Shown: positions 7,996 through 16,189, counted from the first letter of the stretch. The stretch: 34,758 nucleotides of DNA from Paenibacillus sedimenti (GCF_014534655.1 NZ_JACVVD010000024.1:1-34758), one strand, 5' to 3'. The notes: a model not told the origin generated them from the letters alone. Numbers and translations are program-made.

Positions 7996-8388
7996 ATGGT
8001 GTTTAAAGAGGTGTTAAATGAGCGTTCGTACAATGATAAAAGCAAAATCCTGAACTATTATGAATCGTATCTTAAATTATTTGATGTTGCTTTTGAAAGA
8101 GTTCGCTTAGAAACGAGGTTTGGTCAAACTCATACGTTGATTACTGGTCCAAAAGAAGCAAAACCCATATTTATTTTTCAGGGTGGTAATTGTATTAATC
8201 CAATGACATTATCGTGGTTCTCTTCGTTATTTGGCGAATATAGAATTTATGCGCCTGGCACGATCGGACATCCTGGATATAGTACGGAAACAAGAATTTC
8301 TGCTAAAGATGAAAGTTTTGCTTTATGGGTTTCTGATTTAATGGAGCATCTCAAAGTAGAGAAAAGTACTTTTATTGGTCCATCTTAA
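7996..8388 (+). pseudogene. Alpha/beta hydrolase, truncated at the nucleophile
   Basis: 130 residues matching the N-terminal half of an alpha/beta hydrolase: strand/oxyanion segment KPIFIFQGGNCINPMTL (residues ~55-71), YAPGTIGHPGYS (~91-102), and the helix before the nucleophile elbow, KSTFIGPS. In the family this continues as G-x-S-x-G; here it stops at G-P-S, so the elbow, catalytic acid and histidine are missing. The next bases form a terminator-like hairpin (8389-8411). The product cannot be an active hydrolase. Confidence 0.8.
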
Positions 8389-8420
8389 GAAGCCGCATAA
8401 TTGTGGTTTTTTTATTTTAA
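8388..8420 (+). terminator. Rho-independent terminator after the truncated hydrolase
   Basis: AAGCCGCA-taat-TGTGGTTT hairpin followed by a run of T. It starts at the stop codon of the truncated hydrolase. TTAACGATATAGC just after it may be a worn left box of the cassette repeat. Confidence 0.65.
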
Positions 8421-8795
8421 CGATATAGCAAGCTTAATGTCGTTACGATGCTCGGCGAATCGGTAATCCATTTCGGATCGATCGTCCAGCCGTGACGACG
8501 CTCGAACCATCCTCGTGGTCGCTTATGCTTTTTTGCTTTGCAACCTTGGGTACCCGGCGGGGTGGAACAGATTAATGTTCTAAAGCTTTCCAAAAAAATC
8601 CGAATCACTGGACGCTGGAGTACAAGGTTCAATTTAAGGCCGCTAAACTCTTCAGCTGTAAATTCAAATGTATGAAAAAAATATATTTGGCGCGGTAAAT
8701 TTTTTTGATGGAGCTGCGTCAATTCGAACCGAATTTTTTGCAAATAAATATTTCACTGTTCTTTGAATAAAACTCCTTAAATAAACAGAAACTGT
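8421..8795. other. Gene-poor stretch
   Basis: About 375 bp between the truncated hydrolase and the next gene. The longest reading frame (minus strand, 8417-8743) has no ribosome binding site and no family I recognise; its last ~40 residues are rich in Lys/Arg/Trp and could be a remnant of a coding sequence. Nothing else supportable. Confidence 0.4.
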
Positions 8796-8812
8796 TGTTA
8801 GGAGGTGCTTAT

Positions 8813-9481
8813 ATGTTTACTTCAAAGATGCTTCTAATCATATTTTTATCGTTCTCTAGCCTCATACCAATCTCACAAAAAGCTGAGATATCCACACGTT
8901 CCCAGAAGGTTCTTCAGAACATTGATACAGAGAGTGAGAACACATTGCAAGTAAAGTGGAATACAGTAACGCAAACTCCAGAATTACTTTCTGGAAAATT
9001 AACAAAGCCCTCAGCACATTCGCCGCAATGGATTACTTACAATTATCTCGAAAAGATTAAAACTCTGTACGGCTTGAAACATGTAAATAAAGACTTGAAA
9101 ATTATGACGATAGATAAAAACGCTACATCCATAAAGGTTGTCTTGCAAAGACAACTCTTCAAGAATTCTGTTTGCGGGAATCAATTACTTGTAGAGTTAG
9201 ATTACTCTGGGGTTGTACAGCGTATATATGGTACTCTTCATACCGATTTAGAAGAGAAACGTTTAGGCAGGCCCATGTACCCGGCGGTATCTGCCCAAAA
9301 GGCGAAACGGATAGCCTTAAACTACGATAAACTGTTAGAGGAAAGTAATTCAATAACCATTGAGTCATGCTACATGCCAAATAGGGAGGGTGTTCCCCTT
9401 ATTCATGTCCTTACTTACGAGAGAGAAGGTCGCCCCGTATCCATAAAGATTCATTCACTGACTGGACGAATAATTGAATAG
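8813..9481 (+). CDS. Secreted stand-alone FTP/PepSY propeptide-like protein
   Basis: 222 residues from ATG 8813, preceded by AGGAGGTG at 8800-8807. A signal peptide (to about residue 24) is followed by a fungalysin/thermolysin-propeptide (FTP) like segment (about 55-85, with ITYNYLEKIKTLYGLKHVNKDLKI) and a PepSY-like segment (about 150-220, with YPAVSAQKAKRIALNYDKLL and SIKIHSLTGRIIE). In M4 metalloproteases this pair forms the inhibitory, folding-assisting propeptide; here no HExxH protease domain follows. It could be a free protease inhibitor or chaperone, or a decayed protease whose catalytic part was lost. The clean stop and terminator argue for a real short gene. Confidence 0.75.
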   Translation: MFTSKMLLIIFLSFSSLIPISQKAEISTRSQKVLQNIDTESENTLQVKWNTVTQTPELLSGKLTKPSAHSPQWITYNYLEKIKTLYGLKHVNKDLKIMTIDKNATSIKVVLQRQLFKNSVCGNQLLVELDYSGVVQRIYGTLHTDLEEKRLGRPMYPAVSAQKAKRIALNYDKLLEESNSITIESCYMPNREGVPLIHVLTYEREGRPVSIKIHSLTGRIIE

Positions 9482-9493
9482 TATGCTGTCGTT

Positions 9494-9522
9494 AGAGGAA
9501 CTCCTTTTATGGGAGTTCCTCT
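9494..9522. terminator. Bidirectional hairpin between convergent genes
   Basis: Perfect 11 bp stem AGAGGAACTCC (9494-9504) / GGAGTTCCTCT (9512-9522) with a 7 nt loop. It lies between the plus-strand propeptide gene and the minus-strand 9507-9797 gene, whose last codons fall inside it. Confidence 0.75.
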
Positions 9523-9797
9523 TTCCATTCCACTTTGGTTAGTAGTTGGCATTTCATAAGTTGAAGGATGAAGTCCCCGTAAAATACTTTACGAACGACG
9601 ACACGATATTCATGGTTGGAATAGGTATACACCAAGACATCTGTAAGAATGTCGTTCTCTTCAAAGATTTTCTGGACGTGTTTCATTGTATTAAAATGGG
9701 AAGGTGAGAGGATTCGGATAGTGAATTCGATATCGTTCATAACCTCAACCTCTTTGATATCCAAAATATCTGGATTCGACTCATAGACTAATTTCAC
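9507..9797 (-). CDS. Small hypothetical protein, co-transcribed behind the NhaD-like transporter
   Basis: 96 residues, mixed alpha/beta, no signal or membrane segment. GTG 9797 is the start; AGGAGG lies 8 bases upstream. It begins 18 bp after the transporter stop on the same strand, so the two are one operon. The pattern (FTIRILSPSHFNTMKHVQKIFEENDI...YRVVVRKVFYGDFILQLMK) could be a ferredoxin-like or DUF-type small regulator of the transporter; I do not recognise the family. Confidence 0.72.
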   Translation of the reverse strand: MKLVYESNPDILDIKEVEVMNDIEFTIRILSPSHFNTMKHVQKIFEENDILTDVLVYTYSNHEYRVVVRKVFYGDFILQLMKCQLLTKVEWKEELP

Positions 9798-9815
9798 TGT
9801 TCATTCCTCCTGTAT

Positions 9816-11096
9816 TTATATTAAATATCGGAAATAAATGTAGATATTAGCCAATGCAACGGAGAGCAGCATCAGTGGAAAACCGTATTTCATAAACGTA
9901 ACGAATTTAATCGGGTGACCTTCTTTGCCCGACATACCTGCAACGATTAAGTTAGCGCTTGCCCCAATTAACGTACCGTTACCTCCAAGACATGCGCCAA
10001 GTGCAAGACTCCACCATAGCGGTTCCAGATTCTCTATGCCCATATTTCCCATTTCCTGAATCATAGGAATCATGGTAGCCACAAAAGGGATGTTATCCAG
10101 AAAAGCAGAAGCAATTGCACTAAGCCATAGAATCAACATGGACGTTGCAATAGGATTCCCTCCTGTTAGCTCAATGGCCTGAGCAGCTAATTTAGAGATG
10201 ATGCCAGTTTCCACCAAACCAGACACTAAGACGAACAGTCCAACAAAGAAGAAGATGGTGGTCCATTCGACCTTCGTGAAAGCTTCTTCCATCGTATGCT
10301 CGCCAGTCAAAAGCAGCAGCAGGAACGCCCCTGCTAATGCTACCGTTGCGGATTCGAGGTGAAACAGTTGGTGGAGAAAGAAACCAACGATCGTAAGTCC
10401 TAAAATGGAAAGACTCTTATTTAACAATTTACGATCTGTAATCACTTCTTTTTCGTCAATTCGCATGATGCTTTGTTTTAAGTCAGGTGTAGTCTGAATT
10501 TGCTTACGGAATAAAAATATGAAAATCGGTATGGTGACGGCCATAATAACAACGACAACGGGGGCAAGATTGTTGATAAACGCCATAAAGGTCAACTCTT
10601 TAACAGCACTTCCGATCATGATGTTTGGGGGATCACCGATTAACGTCGCGGTGCCACCAATATTAGATGCTAGAATTTGAGTAATCAAAAAGGGTACAGG
10701 GTTCACACGTAATTGCCGTGTAATGCTAAACGTAACGGGGACCATCAGCAATACAGTCGTAACATTATCAAGAAAGGCCGATCCTATAGCTGTGATAAGC
10801 ACGAGCGATACAAGGATCCTGACGGGGTCACCCTTTGCTTTCTTTGCTGCAATAAGCGCGATATATTTAAATAACCCAGTCTCAGCTGTAATACTCACAA
10901 TGATCATCATACCGATTAAGAGGCCCAAAGTATTAAAGTCAATATGATGCATAGCCGATTCCTGATCGACTACCCCAAATACGACCATAAGAACACCGCC
11001 GATCATAGCGACGATAGTGCGATGAATTTTCTCGGCGATGATCATGCCATAAGTAAGAAGAAAGATACCAATTGCCAAGATTGCTTGCTGTTCCAT
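9816..11096 (-). CDS. ArsB/NhaD-type ion transporter (IT superfamily)
   Basis: 426 residues, about 11-12 transmembrane segments in two related halves. Signature pairs appear twice: AFLDNVTTVLL and AFLDNIPFVATMIP, and NIGGTATLIGDPPNIMIG and GGNGTLIGASANLIV. These are the helix-loop hairpins of the ArsB/NhaD/citrate (SLC13-like) fold, and the sequence is nearest the P-protein/NhaD-like group that moves Na+/H+ or anions such as arsenite. The substrate cannot be told from sequence alone. ATG 11096 follows AGGAGG. A long leader with two terminator-like hairpins lies upstream, suggesting attenuation. It is read opposite to most cassettes. Confidence 0.88.
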   Translation of the reverse strand: MEQQAILAIGIFLLTYGMIIAEKIHRTIVAMIGGVLMVVFGVVDQESAMHHIDFNTLGLLIGMMIIVSITAETGLFKYIALIAAKKAKGDPVRILVSLVLITAIGSAFLDNVTTVLLMVPVTFSITRQLRVNPVPFLITQILASNIGGTATLIGDPPNIMIGSAVKELTFMAFINNLAPVVVVIMAVTIPIFIFLFRKQIQTTPDLKQSIMRIDEKEVITDRKLLNKSLSILGLTIVGFFLHQLFHLESATVALAGAFLLLLLTGEHTMEEAFTKVEWTTIFFFVGLFVLVSGLVETGIISKLAAQAIELTGGNPIATSMLILWLSAIASAFLDNIPFVATMIPMIQEMGNMGIENLEPLWWSLALGACLGGNGTLIGASANLIVAGMSGKEGHPIKFVTFMKYGFPLMLLSVALANIYIYFRYLI

Positions 11097-11128
11097 AGTT
11101 CCTCCTAGATTTTCATAATTTGTTAGTA

Positions 11129-11188
11129 CTATTCCCTAAAATTCAAGAAGATAAGAATTAAATTATCTAGACTTTTCTGTATTTCCAT
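11129..11188 (-). CDS. Candidate leader peptide upstream of the transporter
   Basis: 19-codon frame MEIQKSLDNLILIFLNFRE, starting 10 bases after AAAGGAG. An alternative ATG at 11197 sits too close to the same site. It lies between the second terminator hairpin and the transporter. It may be a leader peptide or chance. Confidence 0.35.
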   Translation of the reverse strand: MEIQKSLDNLILIFLNFRE

Positions 11189-11212
11189 AAACGGCATACT
11201 CCTTTCTTGGCA

Positions 11213-11281
11213 TAAAAAAGAGCCTTACCATGGGCTCTTATGTCAGAAAAAGAACAAAAAGAGCCCTTGGTGACAGGCTCC
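11213..11281 (-). promoter_or_regulatory. Tandem terminator/attenuator leader of the transporter gene
   Basis: Read on the minus strand, GAGCC-tgtcaccaag-GGCTC followed by TTTTTG (11256-11281) precedes AGAGCC-catggta-AGGCTCT followed by TTTTTTA (11213-11240). The two hairpins share GAGCC/GGCTC arms, so cross-pairing could give alternative structures. This arrangement, ahead of an ion transporter, suggests a riboswitch or attenuator that I cannot assign to a known class. Confidence 0.5.
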
Positions 11282-11394
11282 TCCAAAACGCTCCAATATT
11301 TAGTTACTTTCCAAATATGATCAAACAAACCACATATACATTTGTGACTTAAATTTACAATGCTCTTTTTTGTATGTCAATAGGTAATTGATAT

Positions 11395-11628
11395 TTATCC
11401 CCCGAAATCCTGTTAATTGATTCGCTGCATAAAGGTACGCATAAGAATTTTCAAAAGCAAGAAATGATAAATAAGCAGTATAAGAAATGCGCCCATCGCT
11501 GGAAACAATATCTGTTAAAGAAAATCCTTCACCGGTTTGTTTTATCTTTCATGAGGTATCCCACGGTCTAAAAAAGCTTGTGCATGGCTCTCTCCCTTGG
11601 ATACATCCACACCAATGACTGGATTCAT
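11395..11628 (-). pseudogene. IS110-family transposase, N-terminal fragment
   Basis: From ATG 11628 the minus strand reads MNPVIGVDVSKGESHAQAF then LDRGIPHER and a stop at 11542-11544; this is the start of an IS110 DEDD transposase, with the first catalytic Asp in GVDVSKG. Continuing, other frames give only TGEGFSL-type remnants. The copy is heavily decayed. Confidence 0.65.
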
Positions 11629-11950
11629 GACGTCATTCCCAAAATATATTCACCGGTAACCCCTAACCTTCTTGTCTTCCACACTATCGCATGTGATCCG
11701 GGATCAATGTCCCAACCAGCCTAACCATGGTTGAACAAGTAGGGGGGATGAACTGATGACCCATACACCCTCAGATCTGACAACAATACGAGTTCCTCCA
11801 ATTCGAGATCCAACTGACCTTCCCATATTGGGGGAGTACCAGCGAAACTAACATGACCTGGCTTATAAAAAGCAGGGCATCGATGGCTTGTCCAAAACTG
11901 ACAGTGGTTCTATCGCACTATTGATATATCCATATTTTCCATTTAATATA
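11629..11950. other. Non-coding stretch, possible left end of the IS110 remnant
   Basis: About 320 bp without a credible gene, lying upstream of the IS110 transposase start on the minus strand. In IS110 elements this 5' non-coding end encodes the bridge (seek) RNA. I see no intact fold and cannot place the element boundary. Confidence 0.35.
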
Positions 11951-11974
11951 AAAAAGGAGAGGGTATAAATTGAA

Positions 11975-12601
11975 ATGAATACAAAAAGTGGAAAATCATT
12001 TTTGCTGTTTGCTGCAATGATCATCTGTGTCACGTTTTTTATTTTTCAGTTATTACCAAAGCAGGAAAAACCTCGTCATGAACCAATTATCAACGAAAAT
12101 TACATCAAGAGCAAAAGCTTTAACATAAGTTCCATTTCCAGTGATTTTAAGACATCAGCAAAAGGTACAGTATTTGTGAAAGGAGTTGATAGAAGTCCTA
12201 ATCATATATTGATCGTTGCTACAATCGAAATAGACCCTGAAGATTGGGGAGGTGTGGCTTTCTATATCCCTGAAAAATGGTCTATTTCCAAAGTCACAAG
12301 CAGCTACCCCGAAAACAAACCTTACTCTAATCCTGTAGACTATATTGCGACATGGACTTCTAATTCGAAAACAGAAAGTCATTGGAAAGCTTGGATTGAA
12401 GTTGGAAGAGATAGAAGTTATAAAATAACAGGAGGAGGCGTAGGTACAGTCGTAATTGATCTTATTCATGATGAAAATGAAAAACATCAACCAGAGACAT
12501 TCGAATTTGGTATTGAAGTCGGTTCAAAAGAAGTAGATGGTAGAAAGGAAATGGGTACTGATTTTATCAAGATACCTATCTCCTTAATCGATAACAATTA
12601 G
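11975..12601 (+). CDS. Membrane-anchored extracytoplasmic hypothetical protein
   Basis: 208 residues. The N-terminal hydrophobic helix (about 8-27) has no lipobox, and the remainder is a beta-rich soluble domain (IEIDPEDWGGVAFYIPEKW, a WTSNSK segment, GGGVGTVVIDLIHDENEKHQ). AAGGAGAGGG precedes ATG 11975. No family recognised; possibly a cell-surface or sporulation-associated protein. Confidence 0.72.
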   Translation: MNTKSGKSFLLFAAMIICVTFFIFQLLPKQEKPRHEPIINENYIKSKSFNISSISSDFKTSAKGTVFVKGVDRSPNHILIVATIEIDPEDWGGVAFYIPEKWSISKVTSSYPENKPYSNPVDYIATWTSNSKTESHWKAWIEVGRDRSYKITGGGVGTVVIDLIHDENEKHQPETFEFGIEVGSKEVDGRKEMGTDFIKIPISLIDNN

Positions 12602-12667
12602 GCTCCAACATTTCAACGAATTTATTCAATATAAACTACTAAATTATTCAAGAATGGAGATGAAATA

Positions 12668-12781
12668 ATGAATTTAGCATTGTCCTTTAAATTTGCAAGG
12701 AAGACGGTAAGCACGTTGCTGATTGCGAGTATATTAAGTATGCCAATCTTGCAATCCTGGTTTATTAATACATGGATTTGA
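12668..12781 (+). CDS. Short exported peptide or truncated secreted protein
   Basis: 37 codons, MNLALSFKFARKTVSTLLI and on, with GGAG at 12656-12659 spaced 8 bases before ATG. It has basic residues and then a hydrophobic stretch, as in a signal peptide, and ends right after it (FINTWI). It begins 66 bp after the preceding gene in the same direction. Either a small membrane peptide or the stump of a secreted protein. Confidence 0.45.
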   Translation: MNLALSFKFARKTVSTLLIASILSMPILQSWFINTWI

Positions 12782-12963
12782 AACCACGCAAACTGCCAGG
12801 TTAACGAACAAACTCCTGATTAACATCGAACCAATTTACGTTGCATGTATGTTCGCCAGATTCGCACTCGACATCATAACATCCTCTTAAAGTATTAGAC
12901 TGAAAATTATCAAGACCTAAACTTAAGAAAATCAAATAAAGTAAAGGGTTCTACATATTATGC
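12782..12963. other. Gene-free stretch
   Basis: No frame with a start signal. CTGCCAGGTTAACG near 12791 is reminiscent of a reversed right box of the cassette repeat, but is too degenerate to call. Confidence 0.3.
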
Positions 12964-13119
12964 ATGAGTATCCGTTTTGACATTGTGACGATTCCAATCA
13001 AGTGGAAAGCGGGAGTCAATTCGATTCGGGCTGAAGTTGCGAATTTGGAATGTATGTTTGGCTGGGGCTTAACCGTAAAGACAGGTCTTCCAAACATCCG
13101 CTATATTAATGACTTTTAA
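12964..13119 (+). CDS. Possible small ORF or gene fragment (51 aa)
   Basis: Frame from ATG 12964 with a protein-like composition (MSIRFDIVTIPIKWKAGV...LPNIRYINDF), but no ribosome site. It overlaps the 3' end of the minus-strand hydrolase by 14 bp. It may be the C-terminal part of a lost gene. Confidence 0.3.
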   Translation: MSIRFDIVTIPIKWKAGVNSIRAEVANLECMFGWGLTVKTGLPNIRYINDF

Positions 13120-13651
13120 TATCCGACGCTACTTCGGACAAGTCGTCGTTGAACTGGTGCCCGCGCCCATCAAAGCTTCGAAATATTGCGTGCGGAAGCT
13201 TTTCCGCGTACCGTTCAAAGTGCGAATAGGGTACCCATATATCGTCGCGGCTGTGATAAAAAAATAGTCGTTGAATGCCGGAGAGCCTTGAAGCAAAGTC
13301 TCCACGGAGCGAATACTCAGCGACTTCCCAATCCTCGGCACCCCAATAGGGAGGCGCGATAAGGAACAGACCGGCAATAGTCGCTGCGGGCTCCTCTTCC
13401 GAAACATATTTGAGCAAAAAGGAAGCACCCAAAGAATGTCCGACTAATATCGTTTCACCATCCCGCTCAGCAACGGCTTTGACAATTCGATCTTTCCAAG
13501 CTTCATACTCGGGCCTATCTTCGTCCGGCATCTTCGGGTAATCTACGACGAAATCCAAACCTAAAACTTCCTGAAGATGCCTTGCCAATTTTTGATCCTC
13601 GTCGTACGCTCCTTGTCCGCCGCCTTGGATGAATAATTAGTGTTTTTTCAT
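13106..13651 (-). pseudogene. Alpha/beta hydrolase (RBBP9/YdeN type) with a nonsense codon at position 5
   Basis: From ATG 13651 the frame reads M-K-K-H-stop-L-F-I-Q-G-G-G-Q-G-A-Y-D-E-D, and then stays open for the whole 181-codon length usual for this family. The TAA at 13637-13639 replaces what is normally Leu, so one base change inactivates an otherwise intact gene. The nucleophile GHSLGAS, acid SRDDIWVP and histidine GRGHQF are all present. A TTG at 13588 could restart translation but would drop the first strand. Its ATG overlaps the TGA of the upstream reading frame (ATGA), indicating former translational coupling. Confidence 0.82.
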
Positions 13652-14036
13652 CGTTTTCCACCTTTCCTCTCCATTTTCGTTATGTTTCCCATTATAACAA
13701 ACGACGGTCGAGTTTGTTTCTTATCGATTGCTCTTTTGATCTGCTTCCACCAGTTGATGTACTTGCAAGGCGGCTTGTCATCCCATTTTGCACTTCAATA
13801 TATCATTCGGGTCCGTTATTCCCTTCGCTATTCCAATCTTGCGGCAATCCGAACCGTTCGATCAGTCCGTATATTTCATCCTTCGTACATACTTGCTCTC
13901 TATACGGTTTTCCGTCCTTATATCTCATGGCGGGGAATAAATCGCCGTATGTAAAACTAATGGTTGCCGGGTCAAACTCATTAATATGGATTGCAGTTCC
14001 TCCTCTTTCCGATACCATTCTTTGATCCAAGCACAT
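13648..14036 (-). pseudogene. Decayed conserved hypothetical gene upstream of the hydrolase
   Basis: The minus strand encodes HINEFDPATISFTYGDLFPA, then KPYREQVCTKDEIYGLIERF and GLPQDWN, then GNNGPE-stop-YIEVQ, and in another frame WDDKPPCKYINWWKQIKRAI and on to a TGA that overlaps the hydrolase ATG. A third frame (EWYRKEEELQ) appears to be the N-terminal part. At least one nonsense codon and two frameshifts are needed to join them. I do not recognise the family, but the coupling marks a former two-gene operon. Confidence 0.6.
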
Positions 14037-14068
14037 CGCCTTTGGGGATTTTACATGACAGCAGGGAG

Positions 14069-14167
14069 TGTCGAACGACAAGAACATAGCCGATTGAAAC
14101 CTGCGTAAATTGCGGGTTTTTGTTTTCATTCGGACAAGTTCTTGTCGGGGTCAAAAGACAAGAACTT
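14069..14167 (+). mobile_element. Isolated Tn7-family-like transposon end (left orientation)
   Basis: TGTCGAACGACAAGAACATA at 14069 is followed by further GACAAGAACTT-type sites, including the inverted pair AAGTTCTTGTC (14136-14146) / GACAAGAACTT (14157-14167). Starting with TGTC and holding repeated GACAAGAAC motifs is the architecture of TnsB-type transposon ends. The same motif occurs at 19413 and, reversed, at 25538. No transposase of this end type is identifiable beside it. Confidence 0.55.
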
Positions 14168-14236
14168 GAGCCTTTTGTCGCAGGCAAGAAAAATGAGTAT
14201 ATAATCGATTATCATGGCTTCTACAACGACTCTGCG

Positions 14237-14256
14237 TTTATTGAACTATCGGGCAG
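14237..14256 (+). repeat. Cassette repeat 9, right box interrupted by a group II intron
   Basis: TTATTGAACTATCGGGCA is the right box (compare TTGAACTATCTGGCAGG at 24258); the expected GG/ATAGT tail is replaced by the intron sequence starting GTGCG at 14256. Confidence 0.7.
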
Positions 14257-15250
14257 TGCGCGCCTAGCCGAGCTAGGCACAACTTACTGATGCAAGTTCA
14301 GTCGGGGTAGGGACCAAGCCGCCCCGTAGCTAGCAGGCAGACGTCGGCGAAATCCGGCGTTTGAAGCCCTGTGAAAATCGTGCCCCGCGCGGCGAAGCAA
14401 ATCTGCAGGCCGTAATGAAAATGAATCCTACCTCATCGTGAAAGTGAACCCGAATGGGACAAGAGGAAGCCGAGCCACGACTGCCCCGGCGAAGGCCAAG
14501 GAACGCGCGAAGATCTTGGAATGCAGCGCAGAAGAACCCTCCGGTGTAAAGGGAGCGGCATGTAGAGAAAGTTGTGTCTGGAACTAGGGAGACCCTCCCT
14601 CGCACGAAGTTTTTTTTCGTAACGAGCAAACCTATAAGCCCCAAAGGTGAAATGGCGAGCTGAGGGAAGGGAGTCGGAGGGGGCCATACTACCAAGGAAC
14701 CGGCGGCCAACATAACCCCGGGGAGGAAAGGGCGCCGAAAGGCAATACCCCACTTCGTTCATGGGATATCGAGGAGGTAAGAGTAAGTGAATGCCGAATA
14801 CTCGGCTAACGCCACCAACGAAAACGCTCGACAACTTCAAAATACCCTTTATCTTGCGGCTAAGGAGAACCCTAAGTGCAAATTTCATGCACTGTACGAC
14901 AAAGTATTCCGGAAAGATATCCTGCAAGAAGCATGGATAAGAGTGAAAGCCAATCGCGGTAGTGCCGGCGTCGATGGACAGACGATCGAATTCATCGTTC
15001 GAGAAATTGGAGAAGAACTCTTCATCGAAGAGATTAGGCAACAGCTAATGAATGGGGAATATCGACCGGGTCAAACGGAAAGAAATTCCAAAACCGGACG
15101 GAAAGACACGTCCCTTAGGTATCCCAACAGTCCGGGACCGGACTGTTCAGATGGCAACCAGCATGGTGATCGAAGGCTCTTCGAAGCGGATTTCAAAGAT
15201 TGCTCTTACGGATTTCGTCCCAAGCGGTCGGCTCATCAGGCTATTAGGTT
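14256..15250 (+). mobile_element. Group II intron remnant, 3' truncated
   Basis: It starts with GTGCGCGCC, the group II 5' splice-site consensus (GTGYG), followed by ~530 bp of GC-rich structured RNA domain sequence and a reverse transcriptase frame at 14787. The match ends about 15250 inside the RT gene, where the hairpin of a cassette repeat begins, so the second half of RT, the maturase, and domains V/VI are missing. Position at the end of a repeat fits class C introns, which insert beside hairpins including attC sites; the class is inferred. Confidence 0.8.
14787..15250 (+). pseudogene. ltrA: Group II intron reverse transcriptase/maturase fragment
   Basis: Begins at GTG 14787 after GGAGG. 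Matches the N-terminal RT0-RT2 part: FHALYDKVFRKDILQEAW, NRGSAGVDGQ, then in frame +1 IPKPDGKTRPLGIPTVRDR, then in a third frame FEADFKDCSYGFRPKRSAHQ. Two frameshifts (near 15066 and 15177) and truncation before the catalytic YADD make it non-functional. Confidence 0.88.
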
Positions 15251-15254
15251 CAAA

Positions 15255-15324
15255 CACCATTACGGCAGCCGGCCACACGACGATCGGCTGCCGTTGTCCG
15301 TTGAAGTAACGGGGCAGTATAACG
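15255..15324 (+). repeat. Cassette repeat 10, hairpin and right box
   Basis: A perfect 10 bp hairpin ACGGCAGCCG (15262-15271) / CGGCTGCCGT (15285-15294) and right box TTGAAGTAACGGGGCAGTATA (15301-15321). The left box is replaced by the intron RT fragment. Confidence 0.82.
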
Positions 15325-15350
15325 CAGCAACGGGTGATTGTTTAAATTAA

Positions 15351-16073
15351 TTATTCTTCTTTGTTATAAATAACCGGCATTTTGTATTTCCATTTATTCC
15401 ACAACTCATTATTTATTATTAATTCTGCCATAAACCGGCTAACGTTTATCCGACTCGTTTTACCAGGATTAAATATTGCGCTTCTCGTTGGTGCTTCAAC
15501 AACATCGTATGGACTTTCTTCTTCATTATTTACCAAGCTATCGGGCCGCACTACTGTCCATACAATCATGCTATTTTTCTTCCCCACAGTATTTAATAGA
15601 TAGTTTGCCGCATAAACATTATCCCTCTGTGGCGGCAACAATGCCGTAAGCATTGAAATAACAATTTTTTCACCTACAGATCTATTTTCATCTATCTCAT
15701 TGTTTATGTTGCCGGTAGTATTCATCAGTATTATTCTCACTTGTTGATTTGCGTTTTTAATTATTGCGTCACATACATTCTTCAGTGATAGATAAACCAG
15801 AAAACGGGGCTTTCCAAACATGCCTTTGAATGTAAGATTGTGACCTAGGCAACATACAACTGCATCACATCCCTTAACGAGATTGATGTTTTTTTCTGAA
15901 TCAAACTCCGAGATGTTCCCCGCTATGCATTCGACCAATTTATTGTTAATAAGGTCTTCTGGCATTGACGCAGTTTTTCTAATTACAATTCTGGTAGCAA
16001 TATTTCGATTAGCTAATTGCCGTACCACCAGTCTTCCTGTAGCTCCACTTGCTCCGATAAGTAATACTTTCAT
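15351..16073 (-). CDS. NAD(P)-binding atypical SDR (NmrA-like) protein
   Basis: 240 residues. GASGATGRLV (7-16) is the Rossmann glycine motif; CDAVVCCLGHN and VWTVVRPDSLVNNEE fit the NAD(P)H-binding, NmrA-like atypical SDR family (PF13460 type). These use NAD(P)H for reduction or as a redox sensor; the substrate is unknown. AAGGAGG lies 7 bases before ATG 16073. It is one of the few reversed genes in the array and lies alone. Confidence 0.85.
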   Translation of the reverse strand: MKVLLIGASGATGRLVVRQLANRNIATRIVIRKTASMPEDLINNKLVECIAGNISEFDSEKNINLVKGCDAVVCCLGHNLTFKGMFGKPRFLVYLSLKNVCDAIIKNANQQVRIILMNTTGNINNEIDENRSVGEKIVISMLTALLPPQRDNVYAANYLLNTVGKKNSMIVWTVVRPDSLVNNEEESPYDVVEAPTRSAIFNPGKTSRINVSRFMAELIINNELWNKWKYKMPVIYNKEE

Positions 16074-16189
16074 AGTAATGCCTCCTTATTATTTCAAGTT
16101 TTCGATAACTGGAGTGAATACCTTTAATGCACATCCTTCTATGCAGTATAGCTGTCGTTACTCGTACGTGACAGCTACTAAAGTAGTGT

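Noticed and set aside
8417..8743. 108-codon minus-strand frame in the gap before the FTP protein
   Set aside because: No start signal and no family; kept only as a possible remnant in the gap description.
14433..15041. 202-codon minus-strand frame across the group II intron
   Set aside because: It covers the structured RNA and the RT frame of the intron; the plus strand explains the region and the predicted protein looks random.
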